This document shows positions 45,994 through 56,376 of a stretch of DNA of 64,000 nucleotides, in pieces. The translations under genes were made by a program, and so were the position numbers. The notes beneath the pieces were generated by a model, which saw only the letters and a list, made by a program, of their open reading frames with translations, was not told the DNA's origin and did not search any database. The stretch's first letter is position 1. Every line of letters begins with the position of its first letter. This DNA is from an uncultured Corynebacterium sp. (lineage in GTDB: Bacteria > Actinomycetota > Actinomycetes > Mycobacteriales > Mycobacteriaceae): contig NZ_CAMIGN010000013.1 in NCBI RefSeq assembly GCF_946221935.1, forward strand, positions 1 to 64,000, written 5' to 3'.

Positions 45994-46066
45994 TGCGCCC
46001 TGACGGGTTCGAACCGCCGACCTGCTGGGTGTAAACCAGCTGCTCTTCCAGCTGAGCTAAAGGCGC
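45994..46066 (-). tRNA. tRNA-Val (anticodon TAC)
   Basis: 73 nt on the minus strand. Acceptor GCGCCTT pairs with AGGGCGC, the D arm starts with GCTC, the anticodon stem-loop is GCTGG-TTTACAC-CCAGC, and the T arm is GGCGG-TTCGAAC-CCGTC. The CCA end is not fully encoded (ACA follows the stem). Confidence 0.95.
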
Positions 46067-46220
46067 GCACTGCTTCGATTACATCGAAACCGCGGCTTCG
46101 CTTGAAGCGTTAATGACTCTAGCACGTCCAGTACCAAAACAACGAAACCGCAGGTAAAAGCGCCAAAAGCACCAAAAGCACGCAAGGTGATTAGCGCTAA
46201 ATCGCTAACGCTTAGGGAAA

Positions 46221-46724
46221 TTAGCGCTTAGTGCCGGAGGAAACCAAGCAGGCGCCCTGCCAGTTCCCCAGTCGCTCGGACTTGGTCTGCACCAGGCCAG
46301 CCAGCTGCGCGGACTCGGCGATCACGCCCGGTTCCACTCGGCCAGCATCTGCCTTCGCGGGGGTCAGCAGCCAAATGCTGCCGTCCTCCCCCAGGCTGCG
46401 GGTCGCGTCGACTAGACCGTCGACCAAGTCGCCGTCCTCGTCGCGCCACCAGAGAAGTACAACGTCGACGACCTCGTCGGTGTCGATGTCCAACAGTGCG
46501 TCGCCAATAGCGTCTTCCAGGGCTTCGCTGATGCTGCTGTCACAGTCCTCGTCCCACCCGATCTCCTGGATCAGGTAGTCGGACTCCACGTTGAGCACCT
46601 TGGCCCAATCGCGTCCGTCCTGCGACTGTGCGCCTTTGGTGCCCTGTGCGCTCTTGGTGTCGATGCCGTGTGCACCGCCAGCGGAGCCTGCAGAGCTCGA
46701 AGCCGAACCGGGGGCTATTGCCAC
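46221..46724 (-). CDS. DUF3052 family protein
   Basis: 167 aa, GTG start. The core (about residues 40-165) has YLIQEIGWDEDCD, VDVVLLWWRDEDGDLVD and LTPAKADAGRVEPG; it is soluble and acidic. The family is restricted to actinobacteria and is regularly divergent from aceE, as here. Function unknown. The first 35 residues are Ser/Gly/Ala-rich and variable. Confidence 0.88.
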   Translation of the reverse strand: MAIAPGSASSSAGSAGGAHGIDTKSAQGTKGAQSQDGRDWAKVLNVESDYLIQEIGWDEDCDSSISEALEDAIGDALLDIDTDEVVDVVLLWWRDEDGDLVDGLVDATRSLGEDGSIWLLTPAKADAGRVEPGVIAESAQLAGLVQTKSERLGNWQGACLVSSGTKR

Positions 46725-46946
46725 TGTTTTTTCGTACCTTTCTGGGAAAGCCAGCCGTGTATAGTTCCGCCGTCTAGCGAGTAGCGAAGTTATCGCAGCT
46801 GGTGTGGTTAAAAATCTTCATTTTTGAACCTAACACAATCCCGTTATCTCCGAAGGTTTTCTTACGGGACTTTGACGTAGTGTTGGAAACACAAGGGGCT
46901 TACCCTCAAGCGCCCGTAACCCATGGAACCTAGGAGGACGAAACAC

Positions 46947-49703
46947 ATGTCCGCTTCGGCAGAAGAAAACAATAGCGCTTACGATTCCAGCAACTTTGCT
47001 TTAATCCGCGATGGAGTGGCCTCGTACCTGGCCGACTCCGACCCGGAGGAAACCCAGGAATGGATGGATTCCCTGGACGGGCTGCTGGAATCCACAGGCC
47101 CCGATCGCGGTCGCTACCTGATGTTGCGCCTGCTTGAACGTGCAACCGCCAAGCGAGTCCCCCTTCCTCCGCTGCTTTCCACCGACTACGTCAACACCAT
47201 TCCCACCACCCAGGAACCGGAATTCCCCGGTGATGAGGAAATCGAAAAGCGCTACCGCCGTTGGATCCGCTGGAATGCGGCCATCATGGTGCACCGCGCG
47301 CAGCGCCCGGGTATTGGGGTGGGTGGCCACATCTCCACCTACGCCGGCGCCGCCCCGCTGTACGAGGTCGGCCTAAACCACTTCTTCCGCGGCAAGGATC
47401 ACCCAGGCGGCGGGGATCAGATTTTCTTCCAGGGGCACGCCTCCCCGGGCATGTACGCCCGCGCTTTCCTTGAGGGGCGCCTCAGCGAGGAGGACCTGGA
47501 TGCCTTCCGCCAGGAGGCCTCCAAGCCCGGCCATGGCCTCCCCTCCTACCCGCACCCGCACGGCATGCCGGAGTTCTGGGAGTTCCCAACCGTTTCCATG
47601 GGTCTGGGTCCGATGGATGCCATCTACCAGGCGCGCTTCAACCGTTACCTGCATGACCGTGGCATCAAGGACACTTCCCAGCAGCACGTCTGGGCTTTCC
47701 TCGGCGATGGCGAGATGGATGAGCCGGAGTCTCGCGGCCTGATCCAAACCGCTGCGCTGAACAACCTGGATAACCTCACGTTCGTCATCAACTGCAACCT
47801 GCAGCGTCTGGACGGCCCGGTGCGTGGTAACACGAAGATCATCCAGGAGCTGGAGAGCTTCTTCCGCGGCGCGGGCTGGAATGTCATCAAGGTCGTGTGG
47901 GGCCGCGAGTGGGACGAGCTCTTCGCCCGCGACGAAGAGGGTGCCCTGGTTCACGCCATGAACACCACTCCGGATGGCGACTTCCAGACGTTCAAGGCCA
48001 ACGACGGCGCTTACGTCCGCGAGTACTTCTTCAACAAGGATCCGCGCACCGCCAAGCTGGTGGAGGACATGACGGACGAGGAGATTTGGCATCTGCGCCG
48101 CGGCGGCCACGACTACCGCAAGATTTACGCCGCCTACAAGCGTGCCCTGGAGACCAAGGATCAGCCGACCGTCATCCTGGCGCACACCATTAAGGGCTAC
48201 GGCCTGGGCCACAACTTCGAGGGGCGCAATGCTACCCACCAGATGAAGAAGCTCACGCTGGACGATCTGAAGCTCTTCCGCGATAAGCAGGACATTCCGA
48301 TCTCCGACGAGGAGCTGGAGAAGGATCCGTACCTGCCGCCGTACTTCCACCCCGGCCCGGACGCCGAGGAGATCAAGTACATGGTGAACCGCCGCAAGGA
48401 ACTCGGCGGCTTCCTGCCGGAGCGCCGCGAAAAGTTCACCCCGCTGAAGATGCCGGATCTATCCATCGCCAAGCTGGCCCGCAAGGGTTCCGGCAAGCAG
48501 GAAGTCGCCACCACCATGGCGTTGGTCCGTGTGTTCAAGGATCTTATGCGCGACGATGAGCTGAAGAAGCGCATTGTGCCCATCGTGCCTGATGAGGCGC
48601 GTACTTTCGGCATGGACTCCTGGTTCCCGACGTTGAAGATCTACAACCCGCACGGCCAGAGCTACACGCCGGTGGATCACGACCTGATGCTTTCCTACCG
48701 CGAGGCCACCGACGGCCACATCCTGCACGAGGGCATTTCGGAGGCCGGTTCTCTGGCGTCCTTCATTGCCGCGGGCACCAGCTACGCCACACACGGCGAG
48801 GTCATGATCCCGCTGTACATCTTCTACTCCATGTTCGGCTTCCAGCGCGTCGGCGATGAAATCTGGGCAGCGGGCGACCAGATGTCTCGCGGATTCCTGA
48901 TCGGCGCCACCGCAGGCCGCACCACACTGACAGGCGAGGGCTTGCAGCATATGGACGGCAACTCCCCCGTGTTGGCGTCCACAAACCCTGCCGTGGTGAC
49001 CTACGACCCGGCGTTTGCCTTCGAGATCGCCCACATCGTACACCGTGGCATCGAGCGCATGTACGGCGAGAACAGCAACGCTGGCCGCGGCGAGGACGTG
49101 ATCTACTACATCACGGCCTACAATGAGCCGATCCACCAGCCGGCGGAGCCGGAGGACCTCGACGTGGAGGGCCTGCACAAGGGCATTTACCTTTATGACG
49201 CCGCCTCGGATTCAGCGGAGCTGCAGGCCAATATTCTGGCCTCTGGCGTGGCCATGACGGCAGCGTTGAAGGCGAAGGAACTGCTGAAGGAGTTCGACGT
49301 CGACGCAAACGTGTTCTCTGTGACCAGCTGGAACGAGCTGGCCCGCGATGGCCAGGCCGTGGAGTTGGAGCAGCTGCGCGATCCGTCGACGGAGCCGCGC
49401 ACGGCGTTCATCACTCAGCAGCTGGAGGCTGCGGAAGGTCCGTTCGTGGCCGTCAGCGACTACGCCACCACCGTGGCGGAGCAGGTGCGCAAGTGGGTGC
49501 CGGGCGAATACGTTGTGCTGGGTGCCGATGGCTTCGGCTTTGCGGATACCCGCGAGGCGGCGCGCCGTTACTTCAACGTAGATGCGGAGTCCATCGTGGT
49601 GGGCGTGCTGCTGGGGCTGGCGCGCGAGGGCAAGATCGATCGCTCTGTGGCTGCGGAGGCGGCCGAGCGTTTCCAGATCGACGACCCGACCGCTACCAAC
49701 TAG
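46947..49703 (+). CDS. aceE: Pyruvate dehydrogenase E1 component, homodimeric
   Basis: 918 aa from ATG 46947 with AGGAGG nine bases before. Thiamine-diphosphate enzyme that decarboxylates pyruvate and acylates the E2 lipoyl groups (SucB at 6129). GHISTYAGAAPLYEVGLNHFFRG begins the core, and GDGEMDEPES with the following N (FVINCNLQRLDGP) is the ThDP/Mg site. HTIKGYGLG and EGISEAGSLASFIAAGTSY are later conserved segments. The upstream 220 bp is a divergent promoter region with DUF3052. It ends interlocked with the convergent hydrolase gene. Confidence 0.97.
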   Translation: MSASAEENNSAYDSSNFALIRDGVASYLADSDPEETQEWMDSLDGLLESTGPDRGRYLMLRLLERATAKRVPLPPLLSTDYVNTIPTTQEPEFPGDEEIEKRYRRWIRWNAAIMVHRAQRPGIGVGGHISTYAGAAPLYEVGLNHFFRGKDHPGGGDQIFFQGHASPGMYARAFLEGRLSEEDLDAFRQEASKPGHGLPSYPHPHGMPEFWEFPTVSMGLGPMDAIYQARFNRYLHDRGIKDTSQQHVWAFLGDGEMDEPESRGLIQTAALNNLDNLTFVINCNLQRLDGPVRGNTKIIQELESFFRGAGWNVIKVVWGREWDELFARDEEGALVHAMNTTPDGDFQTFKANDGAYVREYFFNKDPRTAKLVEDMTDEEIWHLRRGGHDYRKIYAAYKRALETKDQPTVILAHTIKGYGLGHNFEGRNATHQMKKLTLDDLKLFRDKQDIPISDEELEKDPYLPPYFHPGPDAEEIKYMVNRRKELGGFLPERREKFTPLKMPDLSIAKLARKGSGKQEVATTMALVRVFKDLMRDDELKKRIVPIVPDEARTFGMDSWFPTLKIYNPHGQSYTPVDHDLMLSYREATDGHILHEGISEAGSLASFIAAGTSYATHGEVMIPLYIFYSMFGFQRVGDEIWAAGDQMSRGFLIGATAGRTTLTGEGLQHMDGNSPVLASTNPAVVTYDPAFAFEIAHIVHRGIERMYGENSNAGRGEDVIYYITAYNEPIHQPAEPEDLDVEGLHKGIYLYDAASDSAELQANILASGVAMTAALKAKELLKEFDVDANVFSVTSWNELARDGQAVELEQLRDPSTEPRTAFITQQLEAAEGPFVAVSDYATTVAEQVRKWVPGEYVVLGADGFGFADTREAARRYFNVDAESIVVGVLLGLAREGKIDRSVAAEAAERFQIDDPTATN

Positions 49704-50713
49704 CCCAGCAGGTTTAGTAGCGCCCGGTTGACATCCTCCGGGCGTTCAACCGGCAGCATGTGCCCGGACTCCGGGTATTCGTGCAGGTCGGCGCGGGGCC
49801 ACAGCTCGTGGATGCGTCGGCTCTGGCTGGGCGGGGTGACGTCATCCATTGCGCCGACCAGAATCTCCCCGGGGATGTCGGCAAGCAGCTCGGCGGTGGC
49901 GAGTTCGTCGTGTTCCGTCAGGTCGTCGAGGTAGCCCAGCAGGGTGGGCATGGGGGTGTTGGCGATCTCGTTGGCGTGGAAACTCAACACATCGAAGTCG
50001 TCGGAGGCGCCGTCGTCCAACGAGCCGTGGTAAATAAAGGCGGCGATAACGGGCTTGATGGCCCACTCCACCAGGCTTTTTGCCCATTCCAATTGGCTGG
50101 GGCTCTGTGCCCCTAGCCAACGCACCGCGCGCACCAGCGGGGAGTGCAGAATCTGCGATACGCCCTTGGAGGCGAAAGTATCAATCGCCCCGTTGACCAG
50201 CGCGATGCCACCGATCCGCTGGCGGTCTTCCCTACTTAGGTGGCGCAACACGCCCAGGACTGTCATCGCACCCATCGAGTGGCCCGCCAGGATCAGCCTG
50301 CCCGTCGGTGCAAGTGTGCGGATGGTTTCGGCCAAGTCGATGGCGGTGCGTTCAATGTCCAAGCCCGGCATGGGCTGCGGGCCATTCGTCCCAGGAGTAG
50401 TTTCGCTGGCGCCGTGGCCGCGCAGATCAGGCAGCAGGATGCGCAGGTTCGGTAGCTCGCGCACCGCGGCCAGCTGGAAAAACCAGGAGGCGGCCGTCAG
50501 GTTGAAGCCGTGTACGAGGATGAGGGTGGTGGGTGCGGACGAGGGGGCGTCCTCATAAGAAAAAGAGTAAGAACGCACCTCGTGGACCGCGACCTTGGCG
50601 CCGTCGTCCATGGCGAGGCGGTGGATCCACCGGGCGCGTGGCAGTCCGGGGACGGCGGGCGGGTCGCGCAGCACAATGCTGGCGAGGTTGCGGACGGCGG
50701 TGGTAAGACGCAT
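49700..50713 (-). CDS. Alpha/beta-hydrolase
   Basis: 337 aa from ATG 50713, GGAGG nine bases upstream. LVHGFNLTAASWFF (oxyanion region), AGHSMGAMTVLGV (Ser nucleophile), and SGHMLPVERPEDVNRAL (His) give the catalytic set, with the Asp probably in VGAMDDVTPP. Substrate unknown. The cap region (about 205-255) is helical. Its stop interlocks with that of aceE. Confidence 0.9.
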   Translation of the reverse strand: MRLTTAVRNLASIVLRDPPAVPGLPRARWIHRLAMDDGAKVAVHEVRSYSFSYEDAPSSAPTTLILVHGFNLTAASWFFQLAAVRELPNLRILLPDLRGHGASETTPGTNGPQPMPGLDIERTAIDLAETIRTLAPTGRLILAGHSMGAMTVLGVLRHLSREDRQRIGGIALVNGAIDTFASKGVSQILHSPLVRAVRWLGAQSPSQLEWAKSLVEWAIKPVIAAFIYHGSLDDGASDDFDVLSFHANEIANTPMPTLLGYLDDLTEHDELATAELLADIPGEILVGAMDDVTPPSQSRRIHELWPRADLHEYPESGHMLPVERPEDVNRALLNLLG

Positions 50714-50874
50714 GGGAAGGACCTCCGCAAGATTGTTAGGATGAGTGTACAAACGCCAAAGCGCGCACGACTTGGTCGAGCTGAAGCGAGCTATAGCGAG
50801 CTAACGGTTGCTATAGGTTTTGTAGCTTAGTGCGCGGCGCGCGGGTCGCGTTAGTTGCAGGAGAAGGAACGAAG

Positions 50875-51231
50875 ATGGCTGAGGAAAACAACCAGCTGGC
50901 AGCAGCGCTGTCGAAGAAGTTGAAGCAGGACAGCGCCAACGCCGAGGCCGGCAATAAGGCTGACAGCAAGGCTAACTCTGCAGGCAAAGCCGGGAAGGCC
51001 GATAAAGCAGATAAGCGCGGAACCGTGCTCGACATCGTGGAGGACGCGACCGGCATCGAGCGCGACGAGTTGGAAGGCTCGAAGCGCCTGGGCGATGACC
51101 TGAACATCGACTCGCTCTCCCTGATGGATATTGCCGTTCGCTTGGAAGAGGAGTTCGGTGTGGAAGTGCCGGACGAGGACATCAACCGAGTGAAAACCAT
51201 CGACGAGCTGGTTGGCCTGGTGGATAAGTGA
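50875..51231 (+). CDS. Acyl carrier protein
   Basis: 118 aa from ATG 50875 (AGGAGAAGG upstream). The phosphopantetheine-binding Ser is in DDLNIDSLSLMDIA (about residue 81). The first 45 residues are an Ala/Lys/Ser-rich extension before the four-helix domain, as in long actinobacterial ACPs (AcpM-like). In bacteria with type I fatty acid synthase such an ACP can supply other pathways, including octanoyl for LipB. It overlaps the next gene (GTGA). Confidence 0.9.
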   Translation: MAEENNQLAAALSKKLKQDSANAEAGNKADSKANSAGKAGKADKADKRGTVLDIVEDATGIERDELEGSKRLGDDLNIDSLSLMDIAVRLEEEFGVEVPDEDINRVKTIDELVGLVDK

Positions 51232-52100
51232 GCGGACAAGTGAGTGCGGAGGCGGCTGGCACGGCCAGCACTGTGGAGAACGTACTCGCCGAGCTGCAGG
51301 AATGGCCCGTAGACAACGTAGCCGCGGCGGCGCTGTGGGACGGCACTACGGCAACCTATGGTGACACAGCAGCGCGGTTCCCACTGGCCAGCGTGAGCAA
51401 GCTGATCACCGCCTATGCCGCCCTTTTGGCCGTGGAGGAAGGCGCCTTCGAACTGGATCAGCAGGTTCCGGCGGAGTTGCTGCCCGAGTTCGACGACCTG
51501 CCGACGGTGCGCGAGTTGCTGGCGCACACGAGTGGCATTGGTTTCCGCGGCCGCTCCCCGGAAAAGCCGCGCGGTGCTCGGAGGATCTACTCTTCGGCGG
51601 GTTACGAGGTGCTGGCGGACTTCATCGCCGCGGAAGCCGACATGCCTTTCGCGGACTACGTGGCCGAGGGCGTGTGCGCACCGTTGGGGATTAAGGTCAC
51701 GGTCGAGGGCAGCGCGGGGCACGGTTTTTCTGCCTCGGTTGACGCTCTGTCGGCGCTGTGTGCGGAATTTTTGACGCCCACAGTGTTGGCTCCCACCACT
51801 CTGCGCGAGGCGCTGGAACCGCAGTGGCCGGAGCTTTCCGGAGTGGTCCCCGGCTATGGAATGCAGAAGCCCTGCCCGTGGGGACTGGGATTTGAACTGC
51901 ACGGTGAGAAGTCGCCGCACTGGTTGGGCGAAAAGATGCCCGCGACGGTAGCGGGGCACTTCGGGCAGTCGGGAACATTCTTATGGTTCCACCCGGAAAC
52001 AAAGAAAGCCGCCGTCGTCCTCACGGATGAGGACTTCGGCGACTGGGCCAAGCAGCGCTGGGATGTTTTCAACCAGCGACTGTGGGAGGCCATGGGTTAG
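51228..52100 (+). CDS. Serine hydrolase, beta-lactamase/PBP4 family
   Basis: 290 aa, GTG start overlapping the ACP stop. SVSKLITA gives the S-x-x-K motif with the nucleophile (about residue 53), YSSAGYEVLA the Tyr motif, and HTSGIGF a conserved loop. There is no signal peptide, so it is probably cytosolic, unlike penicillin-binding relatives. The close coupling to ACP suggests it acts on an acyl or thioester substrate; this is inference. Confidence 0.85.
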   Translation: MSGQVSAEAAGTASTVENVLAELQEWPVDNVAAAALWDGTTATYGDTAARFPLASVSKLITAYAALLAVEEGAFELDQQVPAELLPEFDDLPTVRELLAHTSGIGFRGRSPEKPRGARRIYSSAGYEVLADFIAAEADMPFADYVAEGVCAPLGIKVTVEGSAGHGFSASVDALSALCAEFLTPTVLAPTTLREALEPQWPELSGVVPGYGMQKPCPWGLGFELHGEKSPHWLGEKMPATVAGHFGQSGTFLWFHPETKKAAVVLTDEDFGDWAKQRWDVFNQRLWEAMG

Positions 52101-52135
52101 GCCCTGGCTGCGCTAGAGGTACAGCCGGGTAGGGG

Positions 52136-53074
52136 TTATTCGAAGGTGGTACGCAGGTCCTTGTGGCCCTCTGCGTGCCAGTCCACGTAGGCATTGTCCT
52201 TCGTCTCGATGCCCTGTTCCTTCTGGTGCGGCACCTTTGCAACAATGTTGCGGCGTGCACGGCCAGAGCGCAGCTGGGATTCGATACGCTCGGCCAGCTT
52301 CGCCAGACCCATGTTGATCAGGATCATGATTACAGCAATCAGCATCAGCGCCGGGATCATCGCACCGTAGTACTCACCCAGCTGGCGGCCGGAGCGGACA
52401 ACCTCCACGAAGCCGATCATGTAGCCCAGCGCGGAGTCCTTTAGCGCAATGACCATCTGGGAGATGATCGCAGGCAGCATAGCTGCCACGGCCTGTGGCA
52501 GCAGGATCAGGAAGATGGACTGGCGGTGGCTCAAGCCCAAAGCGATAGCGGCTTCGCGCTGGCCGCGCGGTAGCGATTCGATACCCGAGCGCAGGGTCTC
52601 GGCGATCACAGAGCCGTTGTACATCGTCAGGCCGAACACCACTGCCGTGAAGCCTAGCCAGTTAGAAGGCACCAGCTGCAGCAGGGAGAATACGGCGTAG
52701 GCGAAAAGCATCAGCACCAGCACCGGGATGGAGCGGAAGAATTCCACGATGATGCCGCAGATCCAGCGGACCGGGGCGACCAAGGATAGGCGCCCCACGC
52801 CCAGCAGGGCGCCGATGACAATGGCCAGGACGATGGAGACCGCGGCCGCACCGATGGTGGAGATCAAACCGGGGATGATGTACGTCGTCCAAGTTGATCC
52901 TTCCAGGAAGAAGGACCACTTTGCGGATTCGAACTGGCCTTTCTCGTTGAGCTTCAAGCCAACTAGAACCAGGATCGCCGCGACTACTACGACCGTAACA
53001 ACGGTCAGGATTGAGTTGAGCCTGCGGCCCTTGGGGCCTGGGGCGTCATACAAAACAGTTGCGCGTACAGACAT
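52136..53074 (-). CDS. gluD: Glutamate-type ABC transporter permease GluD
   Basis: 312 aa from ATG 53074, overlapping the gluC stop (TAATG). Five or six helices; the coupling EAA loop is LPRGQREAAIALGLS. Its N-terminal and C-terminal tails are longer than those of GluC. Together with GluC it forms the membrane pore. Order gluA-gluB-gluC-gluD is as in C. glutamicum. Confidence 0.92.
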   Translation of the reverse strand: MSVRATVLYDAPGPKGRRLNSILTVVTVVVVAAILVLVGLKLNEKGQFESAKWSFFLEGSTWTTYIIPGLISTIGAAAVSIVLAIVIGALLGVGRLSLVAPVRWICGIIVEFFRSIPVLVLMLFAYAVFSLLQLVPSNWLGFTAVVFGLTMYNGSVIAETLRSGIESLPRGQREAAIALGLSHRQSIFLILLPQAVAAMLPAIISQMVIALKDSALGYMIGFVEVVRSGRQLGEYYGAMIPALMLIAVIMILINMGLAKLAERIESQLRSGRARRNIVAKVPHQKEQGIETKDNAYVDWHAEGHKDLRTTFE

Positions 53075-53760
53075 TAGCGCTTCACCGCCCATCGCTTACC
53101 TGCCCAACCGAAGAACAAACCGGTGGGGAGCGTCAAGATAATAAACCCAATTGCGATGACTCCGAAGATCACCAGGATGTCGCTGGCGTAGTCCTCCGTC
53201 AGGGTCTTCATCAACAGGGAGGCCTCGGCCACACCAATCACGGATGCGATGGTGGTGTTCTTCGTCAACGCGATCAGAGTGTTGCCCAGCGGCACGATCG
53301 CGCCGCGCAGAGCCTGCGGGAAGATCACGTGGCGGAAGTTCTGGCCAAAGCTAAGCCCCAGGGAACGGGCGGCTTCGGCCTGGCCGAAGGGCACGGTATT
53401 GATGCCGGAGCGTAGTGACTCGGCCACGAAGCAGGAGGTGTAGGCCACGAAGGCCAGAACCGCCAGCCGGAAGTTCTGCTTTTCGATGAAGGAATCGTTC
53501 TCCACCGCCAGCAGCAGGCCGAGGTTGTAGTACAGACCCATGGAGGCCAGCAGAATGATCAACGTCAGCGGGGTGTTACGAACGATGTTGATGTACCACG
53601 CGGACAGGTTGCGCAGAATGGCCACGGGGCTCACGCGCATTGCGGTCAGGATGATTCCGAAGATCATTGATCCCACCGCAGAGAAGAACGTCAACTTGAT
53701 GGTTACCCAGAATGCCGGTAGCAGTTCGGGCTTCATCTCGGACCATAGTTCGGGATTCAT
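53074..53760 (-). CDS. gluC: Glutamate-type ABC transporter permease GluC
   Basis: 228 aa with five helices; the EAA loop is VPFGQAEAARSLGLS. It is preceded by gluB after 17 bp and coupled to gluD. Both belong to the HisM family of polar amino acid permeases. Confidence 0.93.
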   Translation of the reverse strand: MNPELWSEMKPELLPAFWVTIKLTFFSAVGSMIFGIILTAMRVSPVAILRNLSAWYINIVRNTPLTLIILLASMGLYYNLGLLLAVENDSFIEKQNFRLAVLAFVAYTSCFVAESLRSGINTVPFGQAEAARSLGLSFGQNFRHVIFPQALRGAIVPLGNTLIALTKNTTIASVIGVAEASLLMKTLTEDYASDILVIFGVIAIGFIILTLPTGLFFGWAGKRWAVKR

Positions 53761-53777
53761 AGTGCGTTCCTCCTTCC

Positions 53778-54674
53778 CTACTTCTTATCGACGAACGACA
53801 GGTCGCCGATCTCCGGCTTTTCGCCGAGATCCACGTTGTCGCCCAGGTTCTTGGCGACGATCTTTTGGAACTCGCCGGAATCGTGCATTTCGTTCAGCGC
53901 TTCGTTGACCTCAGCCTTGGCTTCGTCATCGCCCTTAGGCAGGCCGATACCGTAGCGCTCGTTGGTCCAGTAGCTACCGTCGTCCTTCTTGAGCTGGATC
54001 ACGCTGTAGTTTTCGCCATAGCGCTGTTGGTAGCGCTGGGCAAAGCCCGCGAGAATGGTCGCGTCTGTCGTGGTGGCATCCACCACGCCCTGCTTAAGGC
54101 CCTCGGCGCAGGCGGCGTAGGTATCGAACTCCTGCAGCTGCACCTCCGGCAGCGCGGACTTCACCTTCTGCGCTGGGGTGGAGCCGGATACGGAGCACAG
54201 GCGAGTGCCCGGCGCGATGTCCTTGAGTCCCTTAATGCCGGAGTCTTCGCGTACCAGCAGCGCCTGGTGGGTCACCACGTACGGGCCTGCGAAGTCGACG
54301 GCCTTGAGACGGCCCTTGTTGATGGAGTAGGTCGCGGTGATCATGTTGACCTCACCGTTGTTGATGAGGGTCTCGCGCTGTGCGGATGGGGTTTCGCGCC
54401 ACTTGATTTCTGGCGTGGCCCAGCCGTGCTTCTTTGCGATGTATTCCACGACGTAGCGGGATACGTCGGTATCCAGGCCGGCGAATTGCTTATCGGGGGT
54501 GCGCTCGCCCAGGTTGGGTTGGTCGTATTTGGTGCCCAGGACAACGTGGCCGGATTCGATGTCCGCCAGTAGGTCGCGGGCGCCACCGGATCCACACGCG
54601 GCAAGCGTCACCACGGTTGTGGTGGCAACCACAGCAGCCGTGAGCCGCTTGATTGCGCTTTTCAAAGTAGACAT
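53778..54674 (-). CDS. gluB: Glutamate-binding lipoprotein GluB
   Basis: 298 aa from ATG 54674. The signal ends in the lipobox VTLAACGSGG, so the mature protein is anchored by its Cys. The body is a type 2 periplasmic-binding fold: DTDVSRYVVEYIAKK, NMITATYSI and VSGSTPAQKV are the usual ligand-binding segments. Substrate glutamate is inferred from similarity of the whole operon to gluABCD. Confidence 0.92.
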   Translation of the reverse strand: MSTLKSAIKRLTAAVVATTTVVTLAACGSGGARDLLADIESGHVVLGTKYDQPNLGERTPDKQFAGLDTDVSRYVVEYIAKKHGWATPEIKWRETPSAQRETLINNGEVNMITATYSINKGRLKAVDFAGPYVVTHQALLVREDSGIKGLKDIAPGTRLCSVSGSTPAQKVKSALPEVQLQEFDTYAACAEGLKQGVVDATTTDATILAGFAQRYQQRYGENYSVIQLKKDDGSYWTNERYGIGLPKGDDEAKAEVNEALNEMHDSGEFQKIVAKNLGDNVDLGEKPEIGDLSFVDKK

Positions 54675-54694
54675 GTGCAAACTCGCTTCCCGAA

Positions 54695-55459
<765 letters not shown>

Positions 55460-55460
55460 A

Positions 55461-55490
55461 TTAAGTAATGCGCATCACTTTTAAGTAATC
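55461..55490. promoter_or_regulatory. Near-perfect 18-bp palindrome and direct repeats before gluA
   Basis: AAGTAATGCGCATCACTT (55463-55480) is palindromic except for one base pair, with an ATGCGCAT core. It is flanked by direct copies of TTAAGTAAT at 55461 and 55481, 20 bp apart. Its position right at the gluA start would let a bound regulator block expression. I do not match it to a known box. Confidence 0.55.
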
Positions 55491-55605
55491 AAAGGAAGAT
55501 GGCTCACCCTTGTTCGGCAATGTGTGGCGTTTTAGCTCTTCAAGCGGGGACGATGCCGGATGAGAGTCGGCGGGGTCGCTACTCAATTGACCGGGGAGGC
55601 GTACG

Positions 55606-56292
55606 GTGGCGGTCATGAATTTCTCTGAATTTATACGTAACCGTCACTCCCCTCGCGCGTTCCTGCCGGACCCTATCCCTGCTGCGGACATCAAGGAGAT
55701 TCTTCTTGACGCCCAATCCGCGCCCTCGAACTCCAACACACAGCCGTGGAATGTCCACGTGATTGGTGGCCAGAAGCTGAAGGATTTGAGTGCCGCCTTG
55801 ATTGAGGAGTTCGACACCAATGGTCTGAACCCTGACTTCACTATTGACTATGGCCAGGGTGTGCATCCGCAGCGTTCGCAGGAGCTGGCGGCGAAGATGT
55901 ACGGGCTGCTGGGCATTGCGCGTGAGGATAAAGAGGCGCGCACGGAGTTCGTCCGCGAGAACCTGCGTTTCTTTGGTGCGCCGTACTCGGCTTTGATGTT
56001 TATTCCGCCGATGGGCGACCGTATTCGCGCAGCGTTTGACCAGGGGACGTACGCGGAGAACTTCCTGCTTTCCCTGACCGCCCACGGCTATCACGGTGTG
56101 CCGCAGGGCATGATCTCGCTGCTGGCGCCGACGGTGCGCGAGTTCCTGGGCATGGATGAGGAGTACAAGCTGGTGACGGCACTGACCTTCGGCCGTGCGG
56201 ATGAATCCAGCCCGGTGTTCAAGACGGATCCGGGCCGCGTGGCGCTCTCCGAGACCGTGACGGTGCACGGGATTGAGGGGTTGAGCCTTTAG
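55606..56292 (+). CDS. Nitroreductase family protein
   Basis: 228 aa. GTG start at 55606 suits GGGAGG (55593-55598); ATG 55615 is the alternative. FIRNRHSPRAF begins the FMN-binding fold, SAPSNSNTQPWNVHVI is the family motif, and a late MDEEYKLVTALTFGRAD segment completes it. It reduces nitro or quinone compounds with NAD(P)H. No neighbour suggests the substrate. Confidence 0.9.
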   Translation: MAVMNFSEFIRNRHSPRAFLPDPIPAADIKEILLDAQSAPSNSNTQPWNVHVIGGQKLKDLSAALIEEFDTNGLNPDFTIDYGQGVHPQRSQELAAKMYGLLGIAREDKEARTEFVRENLRFFGAPYSALMFIPPMGDRIRAAFDQGTYAENFLLSLTAHGYHGVPQGMISLLAPTVREFLGMDEEYKLVTALTFGRADESSPVFKTDPGRVALSETVTVHGIEGLSL

Positions 56293-56376
56293 GGCGTTAG
56301 CCCGGGATTGGGGCCACAAATCCCCCCACGTACGCAAATGCATCTTGTATGCCTTTTTCTAAGGAAAAATTGATGG

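Noticed and set aside
47373..48350. 325-residue antisense ORF over aceE
   Set aside because: Shadow of aceE; no recognisable domain.
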